A stretch of DNA of 64,000 bases from assembly GCF_039555335.1 (NCBI RefSeq), contig NC_092637.1, positions 43,974,990-44,038,989 on the forward strand, given 5' to 3'. The DNA comes from Amphiura filiformis. Its lineage: Eukaryota > Echinodermata > Ophiuroidea > Amphilepidida > Amphiuridae. The position numbers and the translations under genes were made by a program. Below are positions 1-64,000 of the stretch, one piece after another. Positions within the stretch are counted from its first letter, which is position 1. The number at the start of each line of letters is the position of its first letter. Below the pieces are notes generated by a model that did no database searches, had not been told where the DNA came from, and saw nothing but the letters and a program-made list of their open reading frames with translations.

Positions 1-510
1 AACCTTTATTGTTACGGGCTCATTTATTGCCTGACAGATGAACGCTCACTCCACTGTGTTCCTTCAAGGAAAAGGTCGATGTAAAATGTTGGTCACCTTT
101 GAAAAAAAACCTTCTCATTCAAATCGTTACAAGTTGGGGAAATAAAGTCGTATCGAATCTGAGATTTTTTTAAATCACTCAATTTGGGGATAGAATTTGG
201 ATCTCAACCACTCGCGTATTCATTTATATTTGGCATTGGGTATGTCAATTTTCCCGAGGAGGTCGTTCTTAAATAATATTTGTAATATCTGCCGGGAAGG
301 GTTGCTGTCCATTTTAAGCTGAAACCGCTGGTTATTTTGGCCATTTAACATGCAGTTCTATGGGAGGACATAAAGTCATAATTGTTTAATAAAATTATGA
401 CTTTATGTCGAACTTTGCTCTGTTGACCAACAAAGACAACAAATTTTACCGATTCCATTTAGGTGCAAGATGGGACATGTGTAAACATTACAAATATGCA
501 TAAAAATGTT

Positions 511-1373
511 TGTAAATCTCGAGATATGCTTAGTTAACGACGAAAGGGTAAAATCACAATTATCAAGAGTTCCTTTTTGAAAACAATTTTTTTTTACTAT
601 TTTATTACTGATGCAGGAATTATGATTGTCTTTTTCCACAGAAAAGATAAATAAATATTTCACATTCTGCTGTAAAATTAAATACACGTGCACGTCAATG
701 ATTTTATCATGGTAAATACTGTTCTCTTAGTCACTCAAGACATGTTAAAAGACAAACAAATATTGCACACTAAGGTCCGTATGCACAAAAGATTTAGAGA
801 GGGTCTTAAGTTAGACCTGGTCTAACTGGAATTAAGTTCCACCAGGAATGGTCCTTTACTCTTATTTCCTTCCTAGAGTAGCTATCAAATTCTAAAGATT
901 TTAATGCAACATTCAAAAATAATATAAAATAACTTAAGCAAATGTTAAGGAAAATGTCCTTTCTCATGGTACTAAATTCCACTTAGATCAGGTCTAACTT
1001 TAGACCCGGTCTAACTCTTTTGTGCATACGGACCTTATAAGTTTATATTACTTGTTGGGAGAGAAATTAGACAAAATGTCTAAAATTAGTCTAATGCACG
1101 AGCCCGAAGGGAGAGTGCATTAGACGCATCAACTATATCATTGATTTTACATGTACAGCGATCTTCCCTAGTAAAAGTGGCACAATTGTGATTTTACTCT
1201 TCGTTGTTAAATAAACATATCTCGAGATTAAAACAAGCAAATTGAACAGAACAAACGACATTTGAGAGCTAAGACTGCGCCCTTGACGATGATGTAAGCA
1301 TAATGTCACAACAGTATTTTCTAATTGCCAAAGAGGGCGCTTTTCACTTGCACATTTTTTTTGAGACAGGCTG
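511..1373 (-). mobile_element. CAGCCTGTCTC foldback MITE, copy 1, truncated, carries nested element
   Basis: Reverse-orientation relative of 4566-5440. The outer end GAGACAGGCTG is followed by TA at 1374-1375. The far end (near 511) has lost the terminal repeat. A separate 263-bp element interrupts it at 773-1035. Confidence 0.8.
773..1035. mobile_element. 263-bp MITE nested in the larger MITE
   Basis: Termini are AGGTCCGTATGCACAAAAG and its reverse complement, flanked by TA on both sides (771-772, 1036-1037). The relative at 4566-5440 lacks this insertion. Subterminal AGACC-GGTCTAAC repeats also mirror each other. No coding capacity; a TA target suggests Tc1/mariner-type mobilisation. Confidence 0.8.
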
Positions 1374-1539
1374 TATAATTTAGTATCATCCAAGACCTTG
1401 AATTAATATTTGTAGCAGCCTAGTTGGAAATAAACTTGTGATAGGAAAACAGAAATGTAGCATTTGCATCACACACATAGCATGGTGTTTTTTGTTTTAA
1501 AAAGTAGAAGAAATTATGTAAATTAGTAGGGTTTTTAAT

Positions 1540-1640
1540 CGGGTTCGCCGTCGGTCAAGTTTAGAACTGTCAAGCTTTCGTCAGGAGTAGCTCTGACTCT
1601 GATGGCTCTCAAAAGAGCCGTTCACTGAAGACTGCCCCTC
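1540..1640 (-). repeat. Dispersed repeat with perfect 6-bp stem-loop
   Basis: Shares GTCAAGCTTTCGTCAGGAGT and TTCACTGAAGACTGCC with 38110-38300. Contains a 6-bp stem and 4-nt loop at 1604-1619 that reads like a histone mRNA 3' stem-loop on the minus strand. Confidence 0.6.
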
Positions 1641-2483
1641 GTCAGGAATAGCTCTGAACAAGTCAAACCCGGGGGGGTCTTCGATAAATTTTGTACGGGG
1701 ATGTGCCACGCAGATTTTCGGATGCTGACTTTCTCTAGACCTACTTTTTGCTGTTTTTGCTACCCATCAATATACCAATTTTCAACAAAAAGCACCCAAA
1801 AATCACCCAAATTTGCCATATTTGGACCTTTTAAGGGCACTTTTGCCCAAATCCGCCCAATTGGGCGCATTGGTCTCCACTTAAAACCAACCCATTGGAA
1901 TCTGGTCAATGCAACCTTTGTCTAGAAGAAAAACTTTATATTCTCAAAATGTCTGAAGAAACCCTCTTAAACAAAAGATCCGAACTTATCTCAAAATGTC
2001 ACCACGCAAGAAAAAAGAAGTAGGCTCAATTAAGTTGTTGTTTTGATTTTTGATTTGCGGTACCATTAAAATTTCGCGCGAAATTCCCTATCTATTTACG
2101 CGTAGGTCTATCCGCGTGGGTCTACTTTGCGTATGTTTCATATCCACGCGTCTATTTATGCGTAGGCCTATCCGCGTAGGCCACATTTCCCTATATTTTT
2201 TTTCGGTTCCGTAATTAAGGATCATAACAACAACAGCGCAACAGTCTGACGATCGCCGTGAAACTACTAGTTACTATGCTGAATAATATTTAGCCAAAAT
2301 TGTTTTATTAAATTAGCTCTACCTAGTTAAAAATTGGTATTGAGCACTGTGAAACGACAATCGAGTGACTATTTATGTTATGTATGTATGTATGTATGAT
2401 TAAATTGAGATAATATAAATTGATATTTTGGCTGCTTCAACCAACAATACCGCGTCTACCCTTAACACTGGATTAACAAAGGT

Positions 2484-2812
2484 TGGGACAAATGTGACGT
2501 GGTATATGATCGAAAGGAGACGCTTTTGGGCAGGATCATAAATAGAGAAATAGCTAAAAATCTGCCTGTGCTGATGTTTTTCACAATTTTGGATTGTTGC
2601 AAATTTTCAGACCAGAATATAACTTGCATCTTGTATTTTTCAGACATGTTTCGATGAACATATGCATGTACATAATGGTCAATAACATTTTTAAAGGCCG
2701 ATAACTCAATTTCTAATTTTATATTACCATAACTTACGACCTCAAAATCTTCGCTTAGGAATGTCTGATTTCTTGGGAAAAACGGCGTTGTGGAGCAAAA
2801 TATCTCTATATT
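2484..2812. repeat. Dispersed non-coding repeat, copy A
   Basis: Related to 25990-26237 (same orientation) and 26655-26790 (inverted). Shared words: GACGTGGTATAT, CTTTTGGGCAGGATC, CCTAAGCGAAG. A 129-aa minus-strand ORF over it resembles no family I know. Confidence 0.6.
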
Positions 2813-2936
2813 TAAGGCATGTACTACACTCAAAATTGATAACATGCCCAAAAGTGTCTCTTTTCTATATACCTAAATAATATGCATAAAATTGGAAATT
2901 AGACCGCTTTGTTTAAGATCTCATGAACGAAAGTGT

Positions 2937-2942
2937 TTTATT
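2937..2942 (-). promoter_or_regulatory. Candidate poly(A) signal AATAAA of the SDR gene
   Basis: AATAAA on the minus strand about 77 nt downstream of the SDR stop codon. Position and sequence fit, but AATAAA is common in AT-rich DNA. Confidence 0.45.
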
Positions 2943-3018
2943 TGATCTCTATCACTGATATACACTTAAGTAGTATGAATCTACTTTTAAAATTTAAGAA
3001 TACTGTTTTATGTTAAAT

Positions 3019-8618
<5,600 letters not shown>

Positions 8619-9867
8619 TCTTCCGGGCCGTCGGCACCCAAGCAATGATGGTGTAGTAATATGTATGTTAAAACCAAAACCTAACAGCTATCCACGCAAA
8701 ATAACGCTTAGTCATCCACTTACAGCTCAAAATATCAATAAAAACAGAAACAAAATTGAGTAGATAAACATATTGCACCTACGTATGACACGTCCAAGGC
8801 CAGAGCACCAGTCTTATTAAACCTCATACATTCGCTCTCTACCATGGATGTATTCCAATTACCGTACATACCATGAGTGCCGATACAGGCTAGGCTTGTA
8901 CAAATTATTACTTGTCTCGTTATTAAAGTGATAATATATAAAATTACAACAAATTGCAATACACCGAGTGACGAACTTTGATGAGCTCTGACATCATCGC
9001 CCAATTTACATCTCGCCGTGATTTAATAGTGTATTTATTATCGTGCAAATAACCACTTTCCATGCTCCACAGTGTATCGGGAAATAACCCTTTGTTATGC
9101 TAATTAGCTTTCCCAATTTTACGTGCTGAAGGCCAAACTTGCCATACCTCAGTAAACATCAAAAGAGGAACTAACAGTTTTAAGTGTGTGGGAATTTCTA
9201 GCGTATATATTTCTGTGTGTAATATTTGTGTATTTGCCAAATGCCAAATATGGGCATTATGACCAATATTTATGAATATTGCATGGTTCATATAGGGAAA
9301 ATAGCCGGATGGTGTTCAAAATTGGTTGAGTGAGTTTGATATTTTTAGGAATGAACTGTAGTATGAATGGCAGCACGCCGTCATTCACATCCACATTCAT
9401 TACGAAACATTCAAATGTTTGGTTGAAATTATATACATCAGGTACCTGTGTCGGTTTTTTATTTTTTTTTAAACTTTTTTTGGCATGTAATATGAAGATA
9501 ACATATTCAAATCAATATTAATTGTGATGTTTTGGCTTAAATACATTTGTTTAATAGCGAGATACGGCTTTTGAAAGGAGTGCAATTGGCCGATACTCTT
9601 GAGTGTGTGATTATTACGTAGTCAATTCACCACACACGAATGGGAGATGTTCTCTAACTATTTTTAATGACGACGGTTACATTCACATTGACACTTCGTT
9701 TACATCTTTCATTTACAAAGTGTCTTGGTTAATTTCATTCGTTGGCGATTTCAAACTGAGAGAATGACTGATGGACACACTTTCATACATTTAGGTATAG
9801 GGTGTGTGTGGTGTCTGTGATGTACCTCTGTATTATCTATTTCTGGGAACTCCCTTTCATTACAACA

Positions 9868-10095
9868 CGTTTTAATGAACATAGAAGGCCTAGTAGTACA
9901 GCTTCAGAGGTCTCAAACCACATTCACATCGAGTTTCCTGGACAATTCGTGGACTTGGACAAAGTCCGCATACTTGACAGAGACAGCAGGTGGTTCCAAC
10001 GTGGAGTCAAAGAAGCAGCTTACATCAAAGCTAACCAACCATCTCTCAACATCTCTTCGAGTCTGTTATCTGGTCAAAGGTCAAAAAGATCGTGA
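9868..10095 (+). pseudogene. Penelope-like retroelement, GIY-YIG endonuclease C-terminal fragment
   Basis: In-frame segment RFNEHRRPSST, then HIHIEFPG, DKVRILDRDSRWFQRGVKEA and YIKANQPSLN. This arrangement (EH-x-x-P near the endonuclease, R-x-W-x-x-RGVKEA-x-YI-x-A, PSLN) is characteristic of the end of Penelope-like element polyproteins. The GIY-YIG start and the whole reverse transcriptase are missing, so it is a 5'-truncated relic. Confidence 0.85.
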
Positions 10096-10116
10096 CCTGA
10101 TACAGTAACTCACTAA

Positions 10117-10143
10117 CTGATGAAAGATGGAGTACCATCGAAA
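10117..10143 (+). ncRNA. Hammerhead-like hairpin after the Penelope ORF
   Basis: CTGATGA, AA, perfect 5-bp stem GATGG/CCATC with AGTA loop, then GAAA. This resembles the CUGANGA-stem II-GAAA core of hammerhead ribozymes known from Penelope-like elements. Two extra A residues before the stem and no clear stems I and III make activity doubtful. Confidence 0.4.
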
Positions 10144-10192
10144 ATTCCGAGGCATCAATAATAACAATAATTATTATTATAATTATAATATA

Positions 10193-10723
10193 AACTGAGC
10201 ACAAAAAGAAACTTATAATTTTTCACAAGGTCATATCTTGAAATCCTGTCCATCAAATTGAACCAAAATTACACACAGATTTACTTCAATACTCTACTCT
10301 TAACACATGTCGGTAACCAAGCAGTTATCCAACTGACACAACAGCAAAATGCACTGACATGGGACAGCTTCCTGGACCACATTCACAGCCCAGCCCTGTT
10401 TCATGAAAAAAGTGTATGAAAAGCAGAAAGCAGCACCGTTTTATCATCTGTGCAAGGATCTTGTGTGCATTCTCACAGATTTTTTGTCCTGGGTGCCAAA
10501 TGTTGGGCTGTGAAAGTGAAGGAAGTCCAGGAAGCTGTCCCATGACAGTGCATTTTGCTGTTGTGTCAGTTGGACAACTGCTTGGTTACTGACATGTGTT
10601 TTGAGTAGAGTATTAAGGTAATCCCGTGTGTAATTTTGGTTCATTTTGATTGACAGTATGTTAAGATATGACCTTGTGATTCACAAGTTGTAAAAAATTA
10701 TAAGTTTCTTTTTGAGCTCAGTT
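10193..10723. mobile_element. 531-bp foldback element, TA-flanked
   Basis: Long inverted arms (roughly 180 bp each) start AACTGAGC and are flanked by TA at 10191-10192 and 10724-10725. Arms share GACACAACAGCAAAATGCA and AAGCAGTT. Overlapping ORFs inside come from arm sequence and are not credible. Confidence 0.85.
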
Positions 10724-12163
10724 TAGTAACATTAAAAGAGAATTATTATTATTAAATTTAGTTTAAATTTGTTGTTACTCTTTTTAAATCTCAAAATGTC
10801 AAAACGATAATAGTAATAACCAACGCTCTGCAGGGTCTATTGTTCTATTGTTTCCGATTAGAGCGCTGACATATTGGAAAATGTTGCCAATCAATATTCA
10901 TGAGAGTGTACATTCAACGTCCAGTTTGCGAAATTGGGTGAGTTGTGTTTGGTAGGTGTGAAATACATCTGACTGGGCGTTTTAATTACGTAACGAATGA
11001 AGGCATTGACAGCACCGAATGGCTGCCCAGTGCTGTTATGTGCTTAGTTATTATATAGGCCTAATAATTATTATTAAATGTATTCATCATTCCTGTCTTT
11101 TCCCTTCTCTGTACTTATTCTTTCCTAGGCCTACACTTCATCACTACCTCGCTCTCATTGTCCCCTCTCACCCTCCTTCTCTCATTTCCATCATTTTCCT
11201 TATATTTCTATTTATCTACTTGTCTTTATTATATCTTTTTATTTCTCCCTTCCTCCAGCCATCTCTCATTCTCCATATCCCCTCCTCCCCTCCTCCCCTC
11301 CCAAGACTTCTCACAGAGGTGAATCTGCCCCTCCCCAACCCCCTTCCCTCTTTGGGTACACCACTATTTCTATACCAATCTCCTTCTTAAAATAAAATTA
11401 AATGGAAATTTCTTAAAACAACCTTTATATGCCTATGCTTATACTTACATTTATACGTATAGCGATTACCATTATAGTGCAATATAGATATATGGACTGG
11501 ACATGGCAGCATTCATACATTCTAATGTGTAATCGATCAGCGAGAGCATTCAATTTATTTAAATGAAACGCTTAACGTCAGGTGGGTGGTATTTAAAGAT
11601 GATTGCATCGACAGCTAAAGCCTCCTTATATACTTCAGACCCACACAAGCACACATTTGGGATACGTGAGTACAATGGTACCACTTTACACATGACTGCC
11701 CTTACACATGACTGTAGTGTGGTCACTTATTGATACTCGCCTGTTGTGTAGAGCTTTAATATGATGCCGGATCAGTGACCAATTTAATGGCGGAACCCCT
11801 TTATTCGAAACAATGGTACCACTTTTATGAATAGCCTGTCGCAACTTCTAATCGGCATCAAACGAACAAAAGATTATATAATCTATTGCGACTCTATTTC
11901 TATTTAAAAGCTCTTTGGTAATAACTGTCAGGAGAAGTTTATGCCCATTTTAAGCCGAAATAGATTGTGAGCTGGTCGGTCGACAACACGTCTTTAATTA
12001 GTGAGTACATTTTACACATTATCAATTTGATTTGTAGTAACTTGAAATAAGAATTAGATATAATGCAAAGAAATCAAATTATTGGTTTCAGCTAGTTATT
12101 TTGTGTTTGATCTCGGTTTCCTCTTTTGGCGTTTTACATAATAAAAAAGGTAAAGTGAAATGA

Positions 12164-12166
12164 AAA

Positions 12167-12201
<35 letters not shown>

Positions 12202-12203
12202 AT
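12164..12203. repeat. (AAAT)n microsatellite
   Basis: About ten AAAT units; intergenic. Confidence 0.9.
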
Positions 12204-13635
12204 TTGTATTGTTCCTCTCAAGTAGGAATAAAAAAGTCAATTGTCATATTACTCTAGGGTGCTTAGTTCGGGAGTTGTGAGTAAATAATATATCAAATAT
12301 TTCATGCTCAGAAGCCGATTTTTCAAAATGCACCTATTCAATCGAAATTTGAAAACATTTGAAAAGAAAAGAAAAGAAAAGAAAAAAGAAGAAGAAGAAA
12401 AAAAGAAAACTTTGGTTCCACTAGTGTATGAACCTAAAATCCCAAACCCATAGCGCCTTGCACTACGTTGTTAGTTATTTGCATAACGTTTTGATATTTA
12501 AAAGTGTAAAAAGGAACAGTGTTTTATAATATCTAGACTTGTTGCAAGTCCTTAGCGTCAGTTGATATAGCGAGCGAAAACACTGATCAATAACACCATT
12601 TTGATACACATCCACATAAGAATACCGTTTGGGCGCACTACAGTTTAGTCAAATTTAACTTTAACTGCTTTTTCTCATAATCAATCATTCTTCTCATCTA
12701 GATTTTAAGTTTTAGGTACTTTAGTGATTAAGGGTGCTCATTATATCTAATTATACAAGAAGCAAATATCTTGACAATTCTAACCCGTCGTCTTTCAATG
12801 AAAAATATTATGTTTGTAATAATGCCACAAAGTCCATTTGTGTCAACAATTAATATTATTTGCATTTACTAGCAGGTTTATGGTGTCATTCACAAAAGAA
12901 TGTTTGAAATACTATGGATATTTTAATAGAAAAGTTTTCAATTCATTGCATCATATGAGAGGGTTGGGCGTAAGACCATGGATCGTGCAATGAACGAAGG
13001 GAGTGGAAAACAAGTTCTGTCAAATTATGCTTATACTAAAATGCAGTAAACCTTTGACGAGCGCGTGTTGTAAGGATACATCGCGTATTTACTGCGTTGC
13101 ACGCACTTGTCTCTGATTGGCTGCTGAGGCGATCTGTTGTTGCCGAGTGGAAATTTATGAATGAACTGTGTGCCGTACGCGTTGTTAGCGCCGAATTTGC
13201 AACATCACGGTAGTCGCGCTCGTCAAAGGTTTGTTGCATTTGACTATAATGTCTCTAATTTTTTGAGGTTAATGTCTGTGTAGCGTTAAGAATCATTTAC
13301 ATGGGAATTTGGAGAGAAAAAAATTAAAGGTAAACATGTAGGCTCCTTCCATCACGAGCCACATATCGTATTGTTATAGTATTGTTATTCGTACCATGGT
13401 ATGGAATTCCACAAAATAGTTATTTCAAGTTTTTTTTAAATAATATCGTGTCATAATTGTCAATTACAAGGTAACATGCTAAATAGTCTTTTTTATGATT
13501 TAAGTTAACGCCTATGAAGAGGATTTTAATAAGATACAGTTAATTTCCAAGTGCATTACCTATAATAGTAAGGTTCATCTTTAGGTGGAAAAATAAGTAA
13601 TAAACACAATAACACATTTTGTAACACACTATTAA

Positions 13636-14233
13636 GTGATCTGGAATGAGCGTTTTGAGCGTTTCGACAGTATTTTTTGTGGGACATGAGAGCACGTCAG
13701 ACATATCGAATTGCATTCTGAATACGAAGAATGTCTTTCTGAAATTCACGATATAATACAAATTTTATGACAAATTATTAAAATTTGATATTTTTCAAAT
13801 TTTTGATATATAACAGTCCTCGAAATAAATTTTATAAATCTAATGATTTATTCTTAAAGTGTATGTAGCTGGGAGGAAAAGCCGACGATCAATTGAAAAT
13901 TTTGAACTTTTATATTGAAGATATGGATTTTTTCCCAAAAGACCTTTTTTTTTGTGTGTGTTTTGGGGAAAAATCCATATCTTCAATACGAAAGGTCAAA
14001 ATTTTCAATTGATCGTCGGCTTTTCATCCCACCTACATACATACACTTTAAGTATAAATCATCAGATTTATAAAGTTTACTTCAAGTAAAATGTGTATTA
14101 CATTGCGAATTTCAAAAAATCAAAATTATTTGATATCAGAAGGACATTCTTCGTATTCAGAATGCAATTCGATATGTCAGATGTGCTCTAATGTCCCACA
14201 ATAAATACTGTCCAAACGTTCATACCCCTTCCC
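13636..14233. mobile_element. TTAA-flanked foldback MITE, copy X (598 bp)
   Basis: Near-perfect palindrome with a short centre near 13945. TTAA lies on both sides (13632-13635, 14234-14237). Arms share GACATATCGAATTGCATTCT and CGACGATCAATTGAAAATTT. TTAA targeting fits piggyBac or Kolobok mobilisation. It ends 357 bp before the GMC start codon. Confidence 0.85.
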
Positions 14234-14564
14234 TTAATAACATATCACATACAATTACAATAGTTTGCTTATGTTCACACACAAGTGATTTGTGGTAGAA
14301 CATAGGCAAACTGTTTATACACTTCTGAAGCCAAATCAGACAATTGGCACGTACATTTATATATGGAGGGTTAAGTATGTTGACCTTATATTATAATGTC
14401 AACTCCGACTTCCAACCCCAGATTTTCTTTAGGATAAGGACCATACTGGGCCAGATATTATTGCACGCGAATATTTATTTCAATCTGCGCATGAAGACTG
14501 CTTGCAATAAATATTGCTTTTAGGATTGCATGTATATTTGCGTGCATTTAGTGATACGACATCC

Positions 14565-14574
14565 TATATATAAA
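14565..14574 (+). promoter_or_regulatory. TATA-like TATATATAAA upstream of the GMC start
   Basis: Lies 17-26 nt before the ATG, which would place transcription start almost at the ATG unless an upstream promoter is used. Weak evidence in AT-rich DNA. Confidence 0.2.
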
Positions 14575-14590
14575 TCGAAAATCGCTCAAA

Positions 14591-61293
<46,703 letters not shown>

Positions 61294-61785
61294 ATCGAAA
61301 CACGCCATGAGGGAACACCAAGGCACCTGTCACAGGGGAAAAAGGAAATCGCTCATTCAGCACCAGTTTTGCTGTTTCTTGGCAGATTTTTTTGATACTT
61401 GTGCGATTTTAGCAATTTGATCAGTTGAAACAATTTTGTAAAATTTACCACAATGTTCTGTGATTTATCAATGTATATCCATTTTTCACAATTATACTTT
61501 GACTACCAGCATTATGGTTAATTTGGGATATTGCACGTTTTCCACCTGTGACATGGGGCCTCCTGGCATCATAATTATATTGGTGAAAGAGGGCAGATTT
61601 GATCAAGTCTTCACGTTTTCGTGAATAGAGCCATGCCAAGAGATGAAAAGGAGATTACAGATAGCAAAAAACGCACAAGAAAACAGTATATTGCATTGCA
61701 GATATGATGAGCGGTGACATTCAAAAATAAGTATGGGCATAGCTTTTTATATAATTATGTATGTATGTCTTTTATACGAACGTAG

Positions 61786-62217
61786 ATCAGGCAACAATAT
61801 AAGCGTGGTCAAGCTGATCAAACTATCATCAATTTGCAAGGTAACCCTGTGGAAAAATATCAACGTGATAAGTCATATGAGTACCTTGGTTATTCAATCA
61901 ATATGACGGGTGATTGGACTCATCAAGTGTCAGAATTATTCCAAAAATTCAACAAATTCTTACAAAAACTCGACATTGCTCAGCTTGAAGCAATCAATAC
62001 ATTATGCATTCCAACAGTTGAAGGATTTTTCAGCATTCTGCCTATACCATTTAAAACTTTGACGGCAATGGAGGATTTAATAATCAAGTATGCCAGATCA
62101 TGGTTAGGCCAACATACTAATTCTAACCGCAAATATATACGTCGTATGAATTTCAATGGCCTTTTGTTCGAACCTTCCCGATTTCTCGTGGAACAAGGTC
62201 GCATATTATACACGTGA
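61786..62217 (+). pseudogene. Reverse-transcriptase C-terminal fragment
   Basis: Open from IRQQYKRGQADQTIINLQGN through YEYLGYSINMTGDWTHQ to IIKYARSWLG and stop. The YLG-x-x-I block and following helices match the thumb region after the RT active site in non-LTR elements. The catalytic core is missing. Confidence 0.75.
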
Positions 62218-62734
62218 CTGAATGTCAAAAGAAGGGGAAGGACCGTAAATTGGTGTACAAGGCAGATTTTACAAACACAATTTCTCTTTTTTCAGGAGAA
62301 ATACGAATAAAAAATTGCAACGAGTGTCAACTTGTAATGTAATAATTATTCTCTTCGAATGGAGTTAAACTTGTTTTTGCAATAGATATGCCCTTTAAAT
62401 AGCATTGAAGGAGGACATATCCACATTTACATATTCAAATGTGTCCAGCTTAGTGGAATAAAATCGCATCGTCCCGAATGTGGTTTGGTATCAGAGTACG
62501 CAGGACTAATTGTTCCATCTATCGACTTTTTTAGTTTCAGTGTCTTTAAGAAATGGCTTTTGTTTTAAGTGTTGGGATGCAACTTTAAATAACAATAATT
62601 ATCATTTATTTCTTGCTGTTTTAAGGATATTTCACACGACTGAAAAGTCACACGATTATGAATACTGAAAATGTAACCACAACTATAATAAAATATATAA
62701 CTTTGAAAGCATATCGATTTTTTCGTAGCTACAG

Positions 62735-63140
62735 GAAAGTACACACCTCGTTCACTAATGTTAAACGGTATAATGTTAGAAAAATGTTAATCAGAATGCA
62801 AAAAAAATGTTCATAAAAGTAAATCTCTATATATTAACAAGACAAGAATTTAAATTGGATTTATTTAAAAGGGTAGTTTTTCATTTAAAATGTCATTCCA
62901 TTTAATTGCATTGTTATTTTTAACTATAACTGCAGCTCTATGAAAGTACACAATGCATACACACACTGCAACGTTGTATAAAATGTACACAGGTGCCAAC
63001 AGTTTCATAACATCATAATCTCCGTTAAATGTTAATCAGAAAAGGAATAATTGGATTCATTTAGAAGGGTAGGTTTTCCTTCAAAATGTCAATTCATCAA
63101 GTTAAATTGTCAATTTTTACCTAGCTGCAGCTCGATGAAA
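62735..63140 (+). repeat. Degenerate tandem duplication, about 200-bp unit
   Basis: Shared words: AATGTTAATCAGAA, AAGGGTAG-TTTT, AACTGCAGCTC and TATGAAAGTACA. Two units, and possibly a third start near 63140. Confidence 0.7.
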
Positions 63141-63549
63141 GTACATAAGACCTACAAATGCAGCATAGTTGCATAAAATTGCTACACATTTTTATAAAAT
63201 ATAGTACAGTATCGTAAACGTTTCAAAATGGGATAATATTTTCTGTAAATTCCGCCACGTTAATGACGCAAAGATATCGGTAGATGTTTGTATAATTCGA
63301 GAAAGTTGTATACAAGTTATATTTACAAATTATAAAACACGCTGCTTATGAACTAAATGTCTAAATGGTGCTTTTTGGTAATAAGGTTAATATATAAAAT
63401 TAATAACAAATAATTATCAGATTATTGTGAAGGACGGTATATATTAGAACCACTAAACTAACTAACTTTCTCCTCTAATACGTGTGATATAACTACTCAA
63501 ATAATCAATAGATAATGTAGACAAACAAACAATTGAATACATACTAACA

Positions 63550-63580
<31 letters not shown>

Positions 63581-63603
63581 ATATAACAAGTTTACTTTAC
63601 AAG

Positions 63604-63985
63604 TGACTAACTTTGGAATTTAGAGTGTTCAAACCCATTACAGGTGAGGTATAGAAACAAATTCAAAGTATAGACCTCTGGCAAGGCAACCGTTACTTAA
63701 AGTTTCACGGAATACCCTCACTTACGATCATTGGGTATACCGATCATCAGACGGATAATTTGTCATGATTTCAAATTTACAGATATGTTTATACAAGTAT
63801 ATACATTCTGTGGTGTCGAAAACATGACAAACCCAGCCAACCAGAACAGTCTCTACTCCAAAAGTAGTCGAGAGTGCTCAACCACTAAATATAGTGGGGG
63901 GGGGGTATTATAACAAGTTTACTTTACTATAGCTCACCTGTAATGGGTTTGAGCACTCTAAATTCCAAAGTTAGTCACTTGTAAA
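63604..63985. repeat. Inverted repeat at the window edge
   Basis: Arms of about 50 bp (AAGTGACTAACTTTGGAATT and mirror) enclose about 280 bp. CAAAGTATAGACCTCT occurs inside and its mirror outside, so the structure may continue beyond 64000. Confidence 0.7.
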
Positions 63986-64000
63986 GAGGTCTATACTTTG

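Larger units (their letters stand above)
1..3018. other. Left flank, no gene recognised
   Basis: Positions 1-510 show no recognisable element. A decayed MITE with an internal insertion follows. 1540-1640 is a dispersed repeat shared with 38110-38300. 2090-2190 holds two copies of a roughly 60-bp unit with CGCGTAGG motifs. 2484-2812 is a dispersed repeat. Confidence 0.6.
8619..14590. other. Intergenic region between the divergent SDR and GMC genes
   Basis: Contains a Penelope-like fragment (9868-10095), foldbacks (10193-10723, 13636-14233), CT-rich DNA (11080-11390) and an (AAAT)n tract (12164-12203). Nothing gene-like is seen at 8650-9800 or 12210-13630. Promoters of both genes should lie here but no convincing core element is visible apart from a weak TATA-like site. 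Confidence 0.6.
61294..64000. other. 3' flank of the GMC gene
   Basis: Candidate AATAAA signals are only near 62306 and 62457, about 1 kb after the stop. Contains an RT fragment, a tandem duplication (62735-63140), an (AAAT)n tract (63551-63582) and an inverted repeat at the edge. 63140-63540 shows nothing recognisable. Confidence 0.6.

Noticed and set aside
2462-2851. 129-codon minus-strand ORF
   Set aside because: Lies on a dispersed repeat whose relative near 26 kb has no open frame; no recognisable domain.
8619-8645. Upstream in-frame extension of the SDR protein by nine residues
   Set aside because: The first codon would be TTG; the ATG at 8618 aligns with the N-terminus of the family.
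10325-10644. ORFs of 66-72 codons
   Set aside because: They lie in the arms of the foldback 10193-10723, and mirrored peptides come from both arms.
11019-11390. 123-codon ORF rich in Pro, Leu and Ser
   Set aside because: CT-rich low-complexity DNA; no conserved motif.

Overview
The window is AT-rich metazoan nuclear DNA. It has two multi-exon genes with canonical GT-AG introns, and those introns and flanks are packed with transposable elements, foldback (MITE-like) elements, microsatellites and degenerate tandem repeats. The element types (Penelope-like endonuclease remnant, RTE-like and other non-LTR reverse transcriptases, TA- and TTAA-flanked foldbacks) suggest a marine invertebrate, possibly a deuterostome such as an echinoderm. 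That assignment is inference; the sequence does not prove it. No bacterial operon, CRISPR array or intact rRNA gene is visible.

Gene 1 (minus strand, 3019-8618, seven coding exons, 280 aa) is a complete classical short-chain dehydrogenase/reductase (SDR) resembling 15-hydroxyprostaglandin dehydrogenase. All seven exons join in frame. Gene 2 (plus strand, 14591-61293, fifteen coding exons, 570 aa) is a complete FAD-dependent GMC oxidoreductase of the choline-dehydrogenase-like type. It has an N-terminal Rossmann motif, GMC signatures and a C-terminal His/Asn active-site region. The two genes are divergent, about 6 kb apart. Both encode alcohol-oxidising enzyme families, but a shared pathway is only a guess.

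Layout: 1-3018, repeat-rich flank with a nested MITE; 3019-8618, SDR gene, with an 875-bp foldback in intron 5 and a long trinucleotide run in intron 4; 8619-14590, intergenic, with a Penelope-like endonuclease fragment followed by a hammerhead-like hairpin, a 531-bp foldback, and a TTAA-flanked foldback 0.36 kb upstream of gene 2; 14591-61293, GMC gene, in which only 1.7 kb of 46.7 kb is coding. Intron 3 (16 kb) holds satellites, a decayed mariner-like element and an inverted pair of nearly identical 388-bp segments carrying a Cys-rich ORF. Introns 5, 7, 9 and 14 hold reverse-transcriptase relics. From 61294 to the end: 3' flank with another RT fragment, a 200-bp tandem duplication and an inverted repeat.

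The most informative structures are nested insertions whose empty sites can be read within the window: an RTE-like ORF split by a 2.9-kb TA-flanked foldback, and a TTAA foldback interrupted by a GTGACC-ended element. Two hammerhead-like hairpins and four dispersed histone-type stem-loops are the main RNA-level leads.
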